Source of the DNA: Gaiellales bacterium
Lineage (GTDB): Bacteria > Actinomycetota > Thermoleophilia > Gaiellales > JAICJC01
Reading direction: 5' to 3'
NCBI GenBank assembly: GCA_036273515.1
Contig: DASUHM010000009.1
Location: 1 to 64,000 of the forward strand
DNA: 64,000 bases
Both the position numbers and the translations under genes were made by a program. Shown in pieces: positions 42,985 to 51,302 of this stretch. Under the pieces are notes generated by a model. The model was not told the DNA's origin. It saw only the letters and a program-made list of their open reading frames with translations, and ran no database searches. Numbering within the stretch: position 1 is the stretch's first letter; every line of letters starts with the position of its first letter.

Positions 42985-43300
42985 TCAGGTGCCGCGCCGC
43001 GGCGGCCCTGCCGATCCGGCTGCGTACTCCTCCAGCGGCACGAGGACGCGCGACCAGCCCTCGAGGACGGGCGTGAGGACGCGCCAGGCCTCCTCGGCCG
43101 CGTCCGCACGGATCGAGAGCGCGCGTCGGCCGCTCAGCACGTCGAGCAGGATCCTGCCGTATGCGGGGAGCTCCGCCGGTTCCATCTCGGCAGTGAGCGT
43201 CAGCGGCACCGGGCTCGGTTCGACGTCGGGGCCGGTCCCGGTCAGGTCGAGGGTGGCGCATTCGGGGTCGAAGCCGAAGCGCAGCGTGGTGGCGACCGGT
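42985..43300 (-). pseudogene. C-terminal remnant of glucose-6-phosphate dehydrogenase
   Basis: The frame encodes the end of a G6PD-like protein: PAYGRILLDVLSGRRALSIR, ADAAEEAWRVLTPVLEGW and VPLEEYAAGSAGP, preceded by a strand region RFGFDPECATLDLTG. Only about 100 of roughly 480 residues are present. No start codon fits, and upstream the frame passes into unrelated sequence and then tRNA-Trp. A deletion has removed the catalytic part. Confidence 0.65.
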
Positions 43301-43323
43301 CCGTGGTCGAGCAGTGGAACACC

Positions 43324-43491
43324 ATGGCCAACGCCGAAGAGTGGGCCGTCGGCTTGTGAGGCCCCGCGTACGCGGTAGACGACCAGACCGCCTTCAAGGT
43401 GGTCGACGGCAGCATCGAGGTCATCTCCGAGGGGAATTGGAAACTGCTCACGCCACCGATCACGGACCAAGAGCGAGATCGGCCTGATTGA
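43324..43491 (+). pseudogene. Possible plus-strand gene remnant with an internal stop
   Basis: The plus strand reads MANAEEWAVGL, a TGA at 43357, then GPAYAVDDQTAFKVVDG and SIEVISEGNWKLLTPPITD to a stop at 43491. The wording looks like the end of a real protein, yet it is broken by TGA, and its codon use (AAT, AAA, CAA, CGA, CCT) is less GC-rich than that of its neighbours. It sits between the G6PD remnant and tRNA-Trp. Weakly supported. Confidence 0.3.
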
Positions 43492-43495
43492 ACCA

Positions 43496-43568
<73 letters not shown>

Positions 43569-43579
43569 TCGCGGACGCC

Positions 43580-43585
43580 ATTCTA
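43580..43585 (-). promoter_or_regulatory. -10 box of tRNA-Trp
   Basis: TAGAAT on the minus strand, one mismatch from TATAAT, 11 nt from the tRNA 5' end. No clear -35 was found. Confidence 0.45.
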
Positions 43586-43592
43586 CCGGCGG

Positions 43593-44258
43593 TCAGGAGG
43601 GGAGCAGGCCGTCCAGGGCGTCCGGCAGGCCCGAGAGCTCCGTCAGCTCCACGGTGGCGCGCGGGTCGCTGGGCTCGTCCAGGCGGTTGATCCAGATCGA
43701 CGGTAGCCCCATCTCGGAGGCTGGGGCGATGTCGTGGAAGCGGCTCGCGCCGACGTGGACATGGCGCCCCTGCGACTCGGGGTGGCGCTCGTCGAACCGG
43801 CGCCAGTGGCCCGGCGCGGGCTTGTACGAGCCGACGTCCTGGGCGACGATCACGTCGGCGAAGTCGACCCCGAGCTTCGGAACAGACGACGCGATCAGGT
43901 CGCGGTCGCAGTTCGAGAGGATGACGAGCCGCCAGCCGCGCCGGTCGGCCTCGGCAAGCGACGTGGGCACCTCGGAGAACGCCGGCCAGCTCGGCAGCGA
44001 GTCGGACATGGCATGGGCGTCGCCGGGCGCGAGCTCGCCGCCGCGCTCGCGGGCCAGCATCGCCGTCACGAGGTCGAGCACCTCCCGGTAGGTGCGGTAG
44101 CGCTCCGCCTCCACCCCGGGCTCGATCTCGTGGTAGCGCACGAGCAGCGCATCGGCGTCGTCCTCGCCGAACAGCCGCGCCAGCGTGCTGCGGATCCCGC
44201 CGTTCCAGTCGATCAGCGTGCCGTAGCAGTCGAACGTGGCGAAGCGGTCGGCGTCCAT
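43593..44258 (-). CDS. HAD-family hydrolase (haloacid dehalogenase type)
   Basis: The 221-residue protein has HAD motif I FDCYGTLIDW with the nucleophile aspartate, motif II ILSNCD, motif III lysine in SYKPAPGHW, and the motif IV region near ASRFHDIAPA. A long cap follows motif I, as in 2-haloacid dehalogenases. The motif wording is closest to type II dehalogenases, but phosphatase activity is possible. ATG 44258 is required by motif I, so the gene starts 46 nt inside dprA. Confidence 0.85.
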   Translation of the reverse strand: MDADRFATFDCYGTLIDWNGGIRSTLARLFGEDDADALLVRYHEIEPGVEAERYRTYREVLDLVTAMLARERGGELAPGDAHAMSDSLPSWPAFSEVPTSLAEADRRGWRLVILSNCDRDLIASSVPKLGVDFADVIVAQDVGSYKPAPGHWRRFDERHPESQGRHVHVGASRFHDIAPASEMGLPSIWINRLDEPSDPRATVELTELSGLPDALDGLLPS

Positions 44259-45325
44259 GCGCGGGCCAGCGTATACCGGCCCGAAGCGTCACGCGCCACC
44301 CAGCCGTCGACCTCGAGTCGCGACAGGAGAGCCGCGATCCGGCCAGGCCCATCCGACCCGGCGAGCTCGTCGGGAAAGGCCGGTGCGCCGCTCAGGCGGT
44401 CGAGCAGGGCGCACGCCTCGGCGTCGGCGGGCGGCGGGTGCGCCTCGGGCGCATCGATGCCGAGCCAGACGGCGAGGTCGGACTCGTCCTCGACGAGCCC
44501 CGCCCCCGACTTGATGAGGCCGTTCGTGCCTGCGGCGGCCGACGACCCCGCGGCGCCGGGAACGGCGACGACGTCGCGTCCCAGGTCGAGTGCATGGTCG
44601 GCCGTTATCAGCGCGCCGCTGCGTGCCCTGGCCTCGACGACCACGAGCGTCGCGGCCAGGGCGGCGATGAGCCGGTTGCGCGCCGGAAAGCGCCAGGGCG
44701 CCGGTGCGGTGCCGGGCGGGTACTCCGAGATCGCGAGCCCGCACTCGAGAATGCGCTCGTAGAGACCGCGGTGCCTGCGCGGGTAGGCGATGTCGGTGCC
44801 GCAGCCGAGCACCGCGACCGTCGGCCCGCCGGCATCGAGCGCGCCGCCGTGTGCGGCCGCGTCGATGCCGAGCGCCATGCCGCTCACGACAGTCACGCCC
44901 CGCCCGGCGGCGAAGGCGCCCAGCCGGCGGGCGATGCGAAGCCCGGCGTCGGTCGGCCGGCGCGCGCCCACGATGGCGACGGCGCTCGCGGTGACGGGCA
45001 GCGGCGCCTCGGCAAGCGCGCCGCGCAGGAAGACGGCGAGCGGCGGGTCGTGCAGCTCGCGCAGGGCGGTCGGATAGGCGGCGTCGGCGAGCGTCGCGCA
45101 GACCGTCCCCGACTCGGCGAGCTCGGCCCGGAAGGCTCCGGCGTCGGCACGGCGGGCACGGCGCAGCTCCTGGGCGAACGAGTCGGGCAGGCCCAGCCGC
45201 TCCAGCCGCTCTGCGGAGGCGGCGAGCAGCTTCTCCGGCCCGCCGGCGCGGCGGGTGATGCCGCCCGGCTCGATGCCGGCTCGCGCACCCGCAATCACGA
45301 TGCGCAGCGCAGCCTCGCTCGTCAT
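44213..45325 (-). CDS. dprA: DNA processing protein DprA
   Basis: Loads RecA on incoming single-stranded DNA in natural transformation. The 370-residue protein has the Rossmann-like DprA core (AVAIVGARRPTDAGLRIARR, SGMALGIDAAAHGGAL, AVLGCGTDIAYPRRHRGLY, RNRLIAALAATLVVVEA and SGALITADHAL) and a C-terminal winged-helix part. The final tail after RYTLA is read over the HAD start. The ATG at 45325 overlaps the comM stop (ATGA). No DNA-uptake genes lie nearby, so a role other than transformation is possible. Confidence 0.93.
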   Translation of the reverse strand: MTSEAALRIVIAGARAGIEPGGITRRAGGPEKLLAASAERLERLGLPDSFAQELRRARRADAGAFRAELAESGTVCATLADAAYPTALRELHDPPLAVFLRGALAEAPLPVTASAVAIVGARRPTDAGLRIARRLGAFAAGRGVTVVSGMALGIDAAAHGGALDAGGPTVAVLGCGTDIAYPRRHRGLYERILECGLAISEYPPGTAPAPWRFPARNRLIAALAATLVVVEARARSGALITADHALDLGRDVVAVPGAAGSSAAAGTNGLIKSGAGLVEDESDLAVWLGIDAPEAHPPPADAEACALLDRLSGAPAFPDELAGSDGPGRIAALLSRLEVDGWVARDASGRYTLARAWTPTASPRSTATAR

Positions 45326-46755
45326 GCCGCCGCCCCCCGGAACGACAGCGCCTCGGCCATGTGGTCGGCCGACGCCGTCTCGGCGCCCTCGAGGGCGGCG
45401 ATCGTCGCCGCCACGCGGCGGGCACGATCCGCCCCCCGGCCGGAGAGGAGCATGCCATCCACGGCACGGTCGAGCAGCGCGGCGGCGGCGTCGCTCACCG
45501 CGGGCGGATCGTCGGCAAGCCGCCGGCGGGCGAGCGCAACCCGGCCGGCCACCGCCGACGTCGGCTCGCCGGCTGCGGCGTGCGCGTCGGCCCGGGGCGC
45601 CTCGACGCGGAGATCGAGGCGATCGAGCAGCGGCCCGCTCACCCGTGATCGGTAGGCATGCAATCGCTGGGGCGGACAGGTGCACTCGCGGTCAGGATCG
45701 CCGGCGAGGCCACACGGGCACGGATTCATCGCGGCGACGACCATGCAGCGGGCGGGGAGCCGCACGCTCCCCGCGACGCGGGACACGAGCACCTCGCCGT
45801 CCTCGAGCGGCATCCGCAGCGCCTCGAGCGCCCCGCGATTGAACTCGGGCAGCTCGTCGAGGAAGAGCACCCCGCGATGGGCGAGCGTCACCTCGCCGGG
45901 ACGCAGGCGCGCGCCTCCGACCAGCGCGGCCGCCGACGCGCTGTGGTGCGGGGCCCGGAACGGCCGCCCGCTCAGCCGGGCGCCCGGGGCGAGCAACCCC
46001 GCCGCCGAGTGGATGCGCGTGATCTCGAGCACCTCGTCGGGGCCCGGCGGGGGCAGGATGCCGGTGAGCCGCCGGGCCAGCATCGTCTTCCCGGATCCGG
46101 GCGGGCCGGTCATCAGGAGGTTGTGGCCACCGGCGGCGGCGATCTCGAGCGCCCGCCGGGCCCGCGGCTGGCCACGGACGTCGGCCAGGTCGGGAACAGC
46201 GGCGGTGACGGCGGGGGGCGCTTCGGGGATCGGATCGGGCTCGTCGCGGTCGGCGAGGATGTCGACGACGTGGCGCAGGCTGCGGGCCGCGATCACCGGC
46301 ACCGTGCCGGCCATCGCCGCCTCGGCCGCGCTTCCCGGCGCGACGACGAGGGCGTCGACGCCGACCCGTCCGGCAGCCTCGGCCATCGCGAGCGCGCCGC
46401 GAACCGGGCGCAGGCCGCCGTCGAGGCCCAGCTCGGCTGCCGCGGCCACTCGCGCCACCCGCTCCCGCGGCGCCTGACCCGAGGCCGCCAGCAGCGCCAG
46501 CGCGATGGCGAGGTCGAACCCCGAGCCCTCCTTGCGCTCCTGCGCGGGCGCGAGATTCACGGTCAGCCGCTTGATCGGGAACCGGAACTCGGCTGACGTC
46601 ATCCCGCTGCGGACGCGCTGGCGAGCCTCCTGCACGGCCCGGTCGGCGAGCCCGACCACGACGAACGACGGGAGGCCGTCGGCGACGTGCGCCTCGACGT
46701 CGACGCGGCGGGCGGTGATCCCGGTGAGCCAGAGCGTGAGCGCTCGCGCAACCAT
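45322..46755 (-). CDS. comM: ComM/YifB Mg-chelatase-like AAA+ ATPase
   Basis: In competent species ComM is a branch-migration helicase that helps integrate transformed DNA. The 477-residue protein has a Lon-like N-terminal domain (LPSFVVVGLADRAVQEARQRV), Walker A GPPGSGKTMLARRL, Walker B FLDELPEF, and the cysteine motif CPCGLAGDPDRECTCPPQ with the Mg-chelatase C-terminal domain. Complete. The gene is coupled to dprA. Confidence 0.93.
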   Translation of the reverse strand: MVARALTLWLTGITARRVDVEAHVADGLPSFVVVGLADRAVQEARQRVRSGMTSAEFRFPIKRLTVNLAPAQERKEGSGFDLAIALALLAASGQAPRERVARVAAAAELGLDGGLRPVRGALAMAEAAGRVGVDALVVAPGSAAEAAMAGTVPVIAARSLRHVVDILADRDEPDPIPEAPPAVTAAVPDLADVRGQPRARRALEIAAAGGHNLLMTGPPGSGKTMLARRLTGILPPPGPDEVLEITRIHSAAGLLAPGARLSGRPFRAPHHSASAAALVGGARLRPGEVTLAHRGVLFLDELPEFNRGALEALRMPLEDGEVLVSRVAGSVRLPARCMVVAAMNPCPCGLAGDPDRECTCPPQRLHAYRSRVSGPLLDRLDLRVEAPRADAHAAAGEPTSAVAGRVALARRRLADDPPAVSDAAAALLDRAVDGMLLSGRGADRARRVAATIAALEGAETASADHMAEALSFRGAAA

Positions 46756-46811
46756 GGAACGAGCGTAGGGAGCGAACCGTCAGGCGTGGGTGACGAGGTG
46801 TGCCGAGACGG

Positions 46812-47168
46812 CTACGAGAGCGCGGCGGAGATGTGACGCGGGCGCAGGCCGTGGACGGCGATCACGTCGACGCGGGCCGACCGCGCCCGCGGATCGGCTG
46901 CCAGGAGCACCTCGGCCGCCTCCCGCAGCCGGCGCGCCTGCCACTCCCCCACCATCTCCTCGGGCGCCCCGCGGCGGCCGCTGCGGCGCGCCTTCACTTC
47001 GCACACGACGAGCGTCCGCCCGCGGCGGGCGACGACGTCGACCTCGCGGCCGCACACGCGCACGTTGCGCGCGAGGATCGAGTAGCCGCGCAGGCGCAGC
47101 GACCAGCAGGCGATCGTCTCGGCCAGGCGGCCGTACTCAGAGTCCGAGATCGAGGTCCATCTGGGCAT
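46812..47168 (-). CDS. yraN: UPF0102 family putative nuclease YraN
   Basis: The 118-residue protein has the Holliday-junction-resolvase-like fold. Residues E-x(n)-D-x-V and E-V-K are present in YSILARNVRVCGREVDVVAR and LVVCEVKARRSG, the restriction-endonuclease-like active site. The role in DNA repair is unproven for the family. The ATG 47168 start, 32 nt inside the end of rnhB, is preferred over an earlier ATG. Conserved order rnhB-yraN-comM-dprA. Confidence 0.85.
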   Translation of the reverse strand: MPRWTSISDSEYGRLAETIACWSLRLRGYSILARNVRVCGREVDVVARRGRTLVVCEVKARRSGRRGAPEEMVGEWQARRLREAAEVLLAADPRARSARVDVIAVHGLRPRHISAALS

Positions 47169-47817
47169 AGGCGATCGCCTCGAACGAGCGCCGGTGAAGC
47201 GGCGTCGGCCCATGCTCGCGCACGGCCCGCGTGTGCTCGGCCGTGATGTATCCCACGTGGCGGTCGAACCGGAACTGCGGGTACTGCGGCGCGATCCGGT
47301 GCATGAACCGGTCTCGCGTGACCTTGGCGACGATCGACGCGGCGGCGATGGCGGCGCTGCGGCCGTCGCCGCCGACGACCGCGCGATGGGCGCGGACGCA
47401 GCCGGGCACGCTGAAGCCGTCGGTCATGCACACGTCGGGCTCGGGATCGAGCGCACACAGCGCCCGGCCGAGTGCGGAGAGGTTGGAGCGATGCAGGCCG
47501 CGGCGGTCGATCTGCGCGGCCGGGATGACGATGACGGCGACCTGGGCCGCCGACTCGACGACCGCCTGGAAGAGCGTCTCGCGGCGCTCGGCGGTGTGGC
47601 GCTTGGAATCGTCGAGCAGGCCGAGCGCGGCGCAGCGCCGTCCGCGCAGCCGATCCATGTCGAGGCACACCGCGGCCGCGACCAGCGGCCCCGCCAGCGA
47701 TCCCCGCCCGGCCTCGTCGGCGCCGGCGACGAACCGCACGCCGAGCTCGCGGTCGTGCGCCAGGAGCCGGCGCCCGGGTCGCGAGCGGCGGCGACGACGG
47801 GGAGCGGAGACGGCCAT
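47137..47817 (-). CDS. rnhB: Ribonuclease HII
   Basis: Removes single ribonucleotides from DNA and primer RNA. The 226-residue protein has D34-E35 in GADEAGRGSLAGPLV, the third acid in LLDDSKRHTAERRE, the fourth acid near MTDGFSVPG and the conserved ASIVAKVTRDRFM. All active-site residues look intact. It has an arginine-rich N-terminal extension of about 20 residues. The end overlaps yraN. Confidence 0.95.
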   Translation of the reverse strand: MAVSAPRRRRRSRPGRRLLAHDRELGVRFVAGADEAGRGSLAGPLVAAAVCLDMDRLRGRRCAALGLLDDSKRHTAERRETLFQAVVESAAQVAVIVIPAAQIDRRGLHRSNLSALGRALCALDPEPDVCMTDGFSVPGCVRAHRAVVGGDGRSAAIAAASIVAKVTRDRFMHRIAPQYPQFRFDRHVGYITAEHTRAVREHGPTPLHRRSFEAIAYAQMDLDLGL

Positions 47818-47872
47818 CGGCCTATGGTACGGCGTCCGGCGGACGGGGAGCCGCCGGAACTCCGCTCAGACC

Positions 47873-47923
47873 GTCACAGATCTGTGCCAAAGCTGCAACG
47901 CGGACCGTTCGGGGTCTGACCCC
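47873..47923 (-). repeat. 51-bp intergenic repeat, copy 2
   Basis: Minus orientation: palindrome GGGGTCAGACCCC (47911..47923), GAACGG, a 5-nt spacer TCCGC, GTTGCA, and a tail ending TGTGAC. The length is exactly that of copies 1 and 3. The palindrome begins 2 nt after the TAA stop of lepB. The central T has become A relative to the other two units and the second GTTGCAG block has drifted. Confidence 0.85.
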
Positions 47924-47925
47924 GA

Positions 47926-48597
47926 TTAGAGGAGGCCGATGCGGTCCGGTGGCCAGTAGATCAGGAAGGCCTCGCCGATGATGTTGCGGCGCGGGAGCGG
48001 ACCCCAGTAGCGGCTGTCCAGCGAGTCGCCGCGGTTGTCGCCCATCACGAAGTAGTCGCCCTGCGGCACCGTGAAGGGACCGTAGCGGGGCGCCGTCTTC
48101 GCGCCCTCGGTGTAGGGCTCCTTGAGGGCGTGACAGTTCTGCCCGGCCGGCTTGCACACCGTCACGATCCCGCGCGTGATCTGGATCGTCTCGCCGGGCA
48201 GGCCGATCACGCGCTTGATGTAGGTGACACCGGCCTCGCTCTTCGCGCCCCGTACCGCCTCGTCTCCGTGCCCGGGCGGGTGGAACACGATGATGTCGCC
48301 CCGGTGCGGTCCGTGGAAGCGGTAGACGAGTCGGTTCACCAGCACGCGGTCGCCCACGTCGAGCGTCGGCTCCATCGATCCGGTGGGGATGCGATACGGC
48401 TTGACCACCCACGCCTGCACCACGTAGGCGAGCCCGAACGCGACCGCCAGGATGACGATCAGCTCGATGAATGGGTTGGCGGCCGACCGCTTCGAGGGCG
48501 GCGACGGGGGCGGCGGCGTCTCCTCCGTAGGGGGCACAACCGGCTCGCCGGCGCCCGGGGCGGGCGGCTCGGACGGCCGGGGCTCGACGTCCGCCAT
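47926..48597 (-). CDS. lepB: Signal peptidase I
   Basis: Cuts signal peptides of exported proteins. The 223-residue protein has a cytosolic proline-rich N-terminus, one membrane helix (IELIVILAVAFGLAYVVQAW), the catalytic S74 in PTGSMEPTL, K128 in YIKRVIGLPG and the block GDNRGDSLDSR. All are intact. It lies 8 nt after rplS and likely belongs to the rplS end of the ribosomal run. The stop is followed by a 51-bp repeat that may end the message. Confidence 0.95.
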   Translation of the reverse strand: MADVEPRPSEPPAPGAGEPVVPPTEETPPPPSPPSKRSAANPFIELIVILAVAFGLAYVVQAWVVKPYRIPTGSMEPTLDVGDRVLVNRLVYRFHGPHRGDIIVFHPPGHGDEAVRGAKSEAGVTYIKRVIGLPGETIQITRGIVTVCKPAGQNCHALKEPYTEGAKTAPRYGPFTVPQGDYFVMGDNRGDSLDSRYWGPLPRRNIIGEAFLIYWPPDRIGLL

Positions 48598-48605
48598 GTG
48601 CGAGG

Positions 48606-48947
48606 CTAGCGCGACTTCTCGCGCACGCGCGCGGCCTTCCCGACCTTGCCGCGCAGGTAGTACAGCTTCGCCCGGTGGACGTCTCCGATGCTCATCACCT
48701 GGAGACGGTCGATCTTGGGTGAGTGCAGGGGGAACGTCCGCTCGACGCCGATCCCGAACGACTGCTTGCGGACGGTGAACGTCTCGCGGACGCCGGCGCC
48801 CTGGCGCTTGATGACGATGCCCTCGAACACCTGGATGCGCTGGCGCTGCCCCTCGATCACCTTGAAGTGCACGCGCACGGTGTCCCCGGCTTTGAACCGA
48901 GGGACTTCACGCGCCTGGCGGCGTTCGATGTCGGAGATGACGCTCAT
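48606..48947 (-). CDS. rplS: Ribosomal protein L19
   Basis: Large-subunit protein near the 30S bridge. The 113-residue protein is full length: [51 protein letters not shown] and [13 protein letters not shown]. Order trmD-rplS-lepB is standard. A 49-nt gap separates it from trmD. Confidence 0.97.
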   Translation of the reverse strand: MSVISDIERRQAREVPRFKAGDTVRVHFKVIEGQRQRIQVFEGIVIKRQGAGVRETFTVRKQSFGIGVERTFPLHSPKIDRLQVMSIGDVHRAKLYYLRGKVGKAARVREKSR

Positions 48948-48996
48948 CGGAGAGAGGAACGGGCGGCCGAGGAATGCTAGCCACCGCGCTCGGGCC

Positions 48997-49698
48997 TCAC
49001 AAGTCGGACCCGCCCTGGGCCGCGCCGCGGCGCTCGGACGCCTCCTTCCGCCACCGCGCCACCTCGGCGTGGTTGCCCGAGCGCAGCACGTCGGGCACTC
49101 CCCAGCCGCGAAACTGCTCGGGCCGCGTGTAGTGCGGGTATTCGGGCAGGCCGCCGAGCGCCTCCGAGTACGAGTCGTGCTCGTGGCTCTCGCGCTTGCC
49201 GAGGGCGCCCTCGAGCTTCCGGGTGACCGCGTCGATCACCGCCATCGCGGCGACCTCGCCGCCCGAGAGGACGTAGCGGCCGACGGAGATCTCGTCGTTT
49301 GCGAGGTGGTCGTGGACGCGCTGGTCGAAGCCCTCGTAGCGGCCGGCGAGCAGCGTCAGCCGCTCGAGGCCGGCGAGCTCCGTGACCACGGCGTCGGTGA
49401 GCTGGCGGCCGACCGGCGTCAGCACCGCCACCCGCCGCGCCGCCAGGATCGCCTCGACGTCCCCACCGTACGTCGCCTCGAGCGCCGCGCACACCACGTC
49501 GACCCGGATGACCATGCCGGCGCCGCCGCCGTACGGGGCGTCGTCGGCCTGGCGGTAGTCGCCCAGGCCGAACTCGCGCAGGTCGATGGTGCGCAGGGCG
49601 AGCGAGCCGGCCTCCACCGCGTTTCGCACCGGCCGCGTCTCGCGCAGCCAGTCGAAGTAGCCGGGAAACAGGGTGACGACGTCGAGCTCGAGCGTCAC
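48997..49698 (-). CDS. trmD: tRNA (guanine-N1)-methyltransferase
   Basis: Methylates G37 of tRNAs that read CNN codons; a trefoil-knot SPOUT enzyme. The 233-residue protein has the N-terminal [14 protein letters not shown], the SAM-binding knot ([20 protein letters not shown] and [20 protein letters not shown]) and the C-terminal helical domain ([20 protein letters not shown]). The GTG start overlaps the rimM stop (GTGA). Confidence 0.96.
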   Translation of the reverse strand: MTLELDVVTLFPGYFDWLRETRPVRNAVEAGSLALRTIDLREFGLGDYRQADDAPYGGGAGMVIRVDVVCAALEATYGGDVEAILAARRVAVLTPVGRQLTDAVVTELAGLERLTLLAGRYEGFDQRVHDHLANDEISVGRYVLSGGEVAAMAVIDAVTRKLEGALGKRESHEHDSYSEALGGLPEYPHYTRPEQFRGWGVPDVLRSGNHAEVARWRKEASERRGAAQGGSDL

Positions 49699-50204
49699 AG
49701 GAAGTCGTCCCGGATGGCGATGTGGCGGGCGGCGACGTCGACCGAGACGATCACGTCGGCCGCGAAGGGGACGAGCACCGGCTCCTCCCCGCCGCGGATG
49801 TCGAGCACGTCGTTGGCCGGGTAGACGAGCACGTCGGCGACCGTGCCGACCTCGCGATCGCCGCTCGTCACGCGGCAGCCGATCAGATCGACGTGCAGGT
49901 AGTCGTCGGCGTCGGGCTCGGGCAGCGCCGAGGCCGGCACCTCGACGTGCCGGCCGCGCAGGCCCTCGGCGGCGTCACGGTCGGAGGCGCAGTCGAACCG
50001 CAGGATCGGGCGCTGGTCGGTGCCGCGGCGCTCAACGATGACCGCCGGCGTCCCTCCGAGGGTGACCTCCTGCCCGGCGCGCAGTGGCACCGCGCCGCCG
50101 TGGCCGTCGAGGTGCACCGCGCCGTCCAGCCCGTGGGCCCGTCCGACCCGGCCGACGACGATCGTGGGCGGGCGCCAGGGCCTGTCAGCCGGCGACTTCG
50201 ACAT
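49695..50204 (-). CDS. rimM: Ribosome maturation factor RimM
   Basis: Helps assemble the 30S head near S19 and acts with the rpsP-trmD unit. The 169-residue protein has the RimM domain (VVGRVGRAHGLDGAVHL) and the C-terminal PRC-barrel (LIGCRVTSGDREVGTVADVL, YPANDVLDIRGGEEPVLVPF). ATG 50204 gives a normal N-terminus; upstream codons belong to the KH gene overlap (20 nt). A longer start at 50258 is less likely. Confidence 0.94.
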   Translation of the reverse strand: MSKSPADRPWRPPTIVVGRVGRAHGLDGAVHLDGHGGAVPLRAGQEVTLGGTPAVIVERRGTDQRPILRFDCASDRDAAEGLRGRHVEVPASALPEPDADDYLHVDLIGCRVTSGDREVGTVADVLVYPANDVLDIRGGEEPVLVPFAADVIVSVDVAARHIAIRDDFL

Positions 50205-50418
50205 GCACGCGCCGTCCGCTCTGTACGGCCGACGCCTTGACGACGGTGCGAAGCGCACGGGCGATGCGGCCCTGCTTGCCGATCACCTTGCCGATGTCGT
50301 CGGCGGCGACGTGCAGCTCGAGCACGAGCTCCCCCGACTGCCCCTCGTGCCGCTCGACGCGCACCTCGTCGGGGTTGTCGACGAGCTGGCGGGCCAGGTA
50401 CGCGAGGAGCTCTTCCAC
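50185..50418 (-). CDS. khpA: KH-domain RNA-binding protein KhpA
   Basis: The 77-residue protein starts VEELLAYLARQLVDNPDEV and has the KH loop VIGKQGRIARALRTVV, the invariant GxxG region of the type II KH fold. It binds RNA, and relatives work with KhpB in cell-length control and sRNA biology. The GTG 50418 start lies 13 nt after rpsP and the end overlaps rimM. This position, rpsP-khpA-rimM, is conserved in Gram-positives. Confidence 0.93.
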   Translation of the reverse strand: MEELLAYLARQLVDNPDEVRVERHEGQSGELVLELHVAADDIGKVIGKQGRIARALRTVVKASAVQSGRRVHVEVAG

Positions 50419-50431
50419 GCTTTCGCGGTTC

Positions 50432-50671
50432 CTAGACTCCCGCAATTCGGAGCAGCTTGCGCACCGTCTCGGTCGGTTGGGCTCCGCGGGCGATCCACTC
50501 CCGGGCGCGATCGGCGTCGATCTCGACCAGCGACGGCTCCATCTGCGGGTTGTAGCGGCCGATCTCCTCGAGCGTGCGGCCGTCACGGGGCACGCGCGAG
50601 TCGGCGACCACGACCCGGTAGATCGGATTCTTGTTGGACCCATGCCGCGCGAGGCGGATCTTCACTGCCAC
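50432..50671 (-). CDS. rpsP: Ribosomal protein S16
   Basis: Small-subunit assembly protein of 79 residues: [39 protein letters not shown], then [20 protein letters not shown]. First gene of the rpsP-khpA-rimM-trmD-rplS-lepB run. Upstream, 50672..50800 carries a GC hairpin that probably ends the previous gene and must also contain this operon's promoter. Confidence 0.97.
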   Translation of the reverse strand: MAVKIRLARHGSNKNPIYRVVVADSRVPRDGRTLEEIGRYNPQMEPSLVEIDADRAREWIARGAQPTETVRKLLRIAGV

Positions 50672-50746
50672 GAATAGCCCTTCCGTCGGACGTGTCTGGT
50701 GCGGAACGAGCGGAGTGTAGCGAGCGCAGCCCCCGAGGATGCGCGA

Positions 50747-50767
50747 CGGCCGCCCGGGAGGCGGCCG
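50747..50767 (-). terminator. Hairpin between the membrane protein and rpsP
   Basis: CGGCCGCC (50747..50754) pairs with GGCGGCCG (50760..50767) around a 5-nt loop, about 33 nt after the membrane-protein stop. No T tract. Confidence 0.55.
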
Positions 50768-50800
50768 CCAAGCATCACCCGGATGGCCTCGCAGGCCCGG

Positions 50801-51226
50801 CTACCAGCGGAACCCCCCGATTCCGAACAGCCCGTAGCCGAAGCCGAAGACACCCACGGCATCGCCGTTCGGCGAGTGCCCGTGCCGGCCCTCGCCTCCC
50901 GTCTTGCCCCCGCTGCCCGTGTGGACCTTCTGACCGTACTGGTCGTACGACGGCGTGTAGTTCCAGCCCTTGTTCCCGGCCGTGACGCCGACGGAGTGCT
51001 TCACCGCGTTCGTGGCATAGCCCGCGCCGCCGAACGCGGCGATCGCGCCGAACACTGCCGCCGTCACCACCCCGGCCAGAACCACACGAAGACCGACGCC
51101 CCGGGCGGGATGCGCCTTGATACGGGCCAGGATCTCCCGTTCGACGCCGCGATCCAGGGCGGGACGCTCATCCCTGAGCGCCCGCTCCAGATCGCCTAGC
51201 CCACTGTCCCGCCTCGGGTTCCTCAC
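50801..51226 (-). CDS. Single-pass membrane protein, possible sigma-linked regulator
   Basis: The 141-residue protein has a charged cytosolic part (GDLERALRDERPALDRGVEREILARI), one membrane segment (GLRVVLAGVVTAAVFGAIAAF), and a glycine-rich outer tail that ends in GVFGFGYGLFGIGGFRW. No zinc anti-sigma signature is present. It follows the O-antigen ligase and the ECF sigma in the same direction, so a role in that sigma's control is possible but unproven. The GTG 51226 start is preceded by GGAGGAGG. Confidence 0.6.
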   Translation of the reverse strand: MRNPRRDSGLGDLERALRDERPALDRGVEREILARIKAHPARGVGLRVVLAGVVTAAVFGAIAAFGGAGYATNAVKHSVGVTAGNKGWNYTPSYDQYGQKVHTGSGGKTGGEGRHGHSPNGDAVGVFGFGYGLFGIGGFRW

Positions 51227-51302
51227 CCAGATGCCTCCTCCGCATCTCCGACATGCGCTGTCGTACTCACTGGTACCGGCGGGGAGGTGATTTCCTTACA
51301 CC

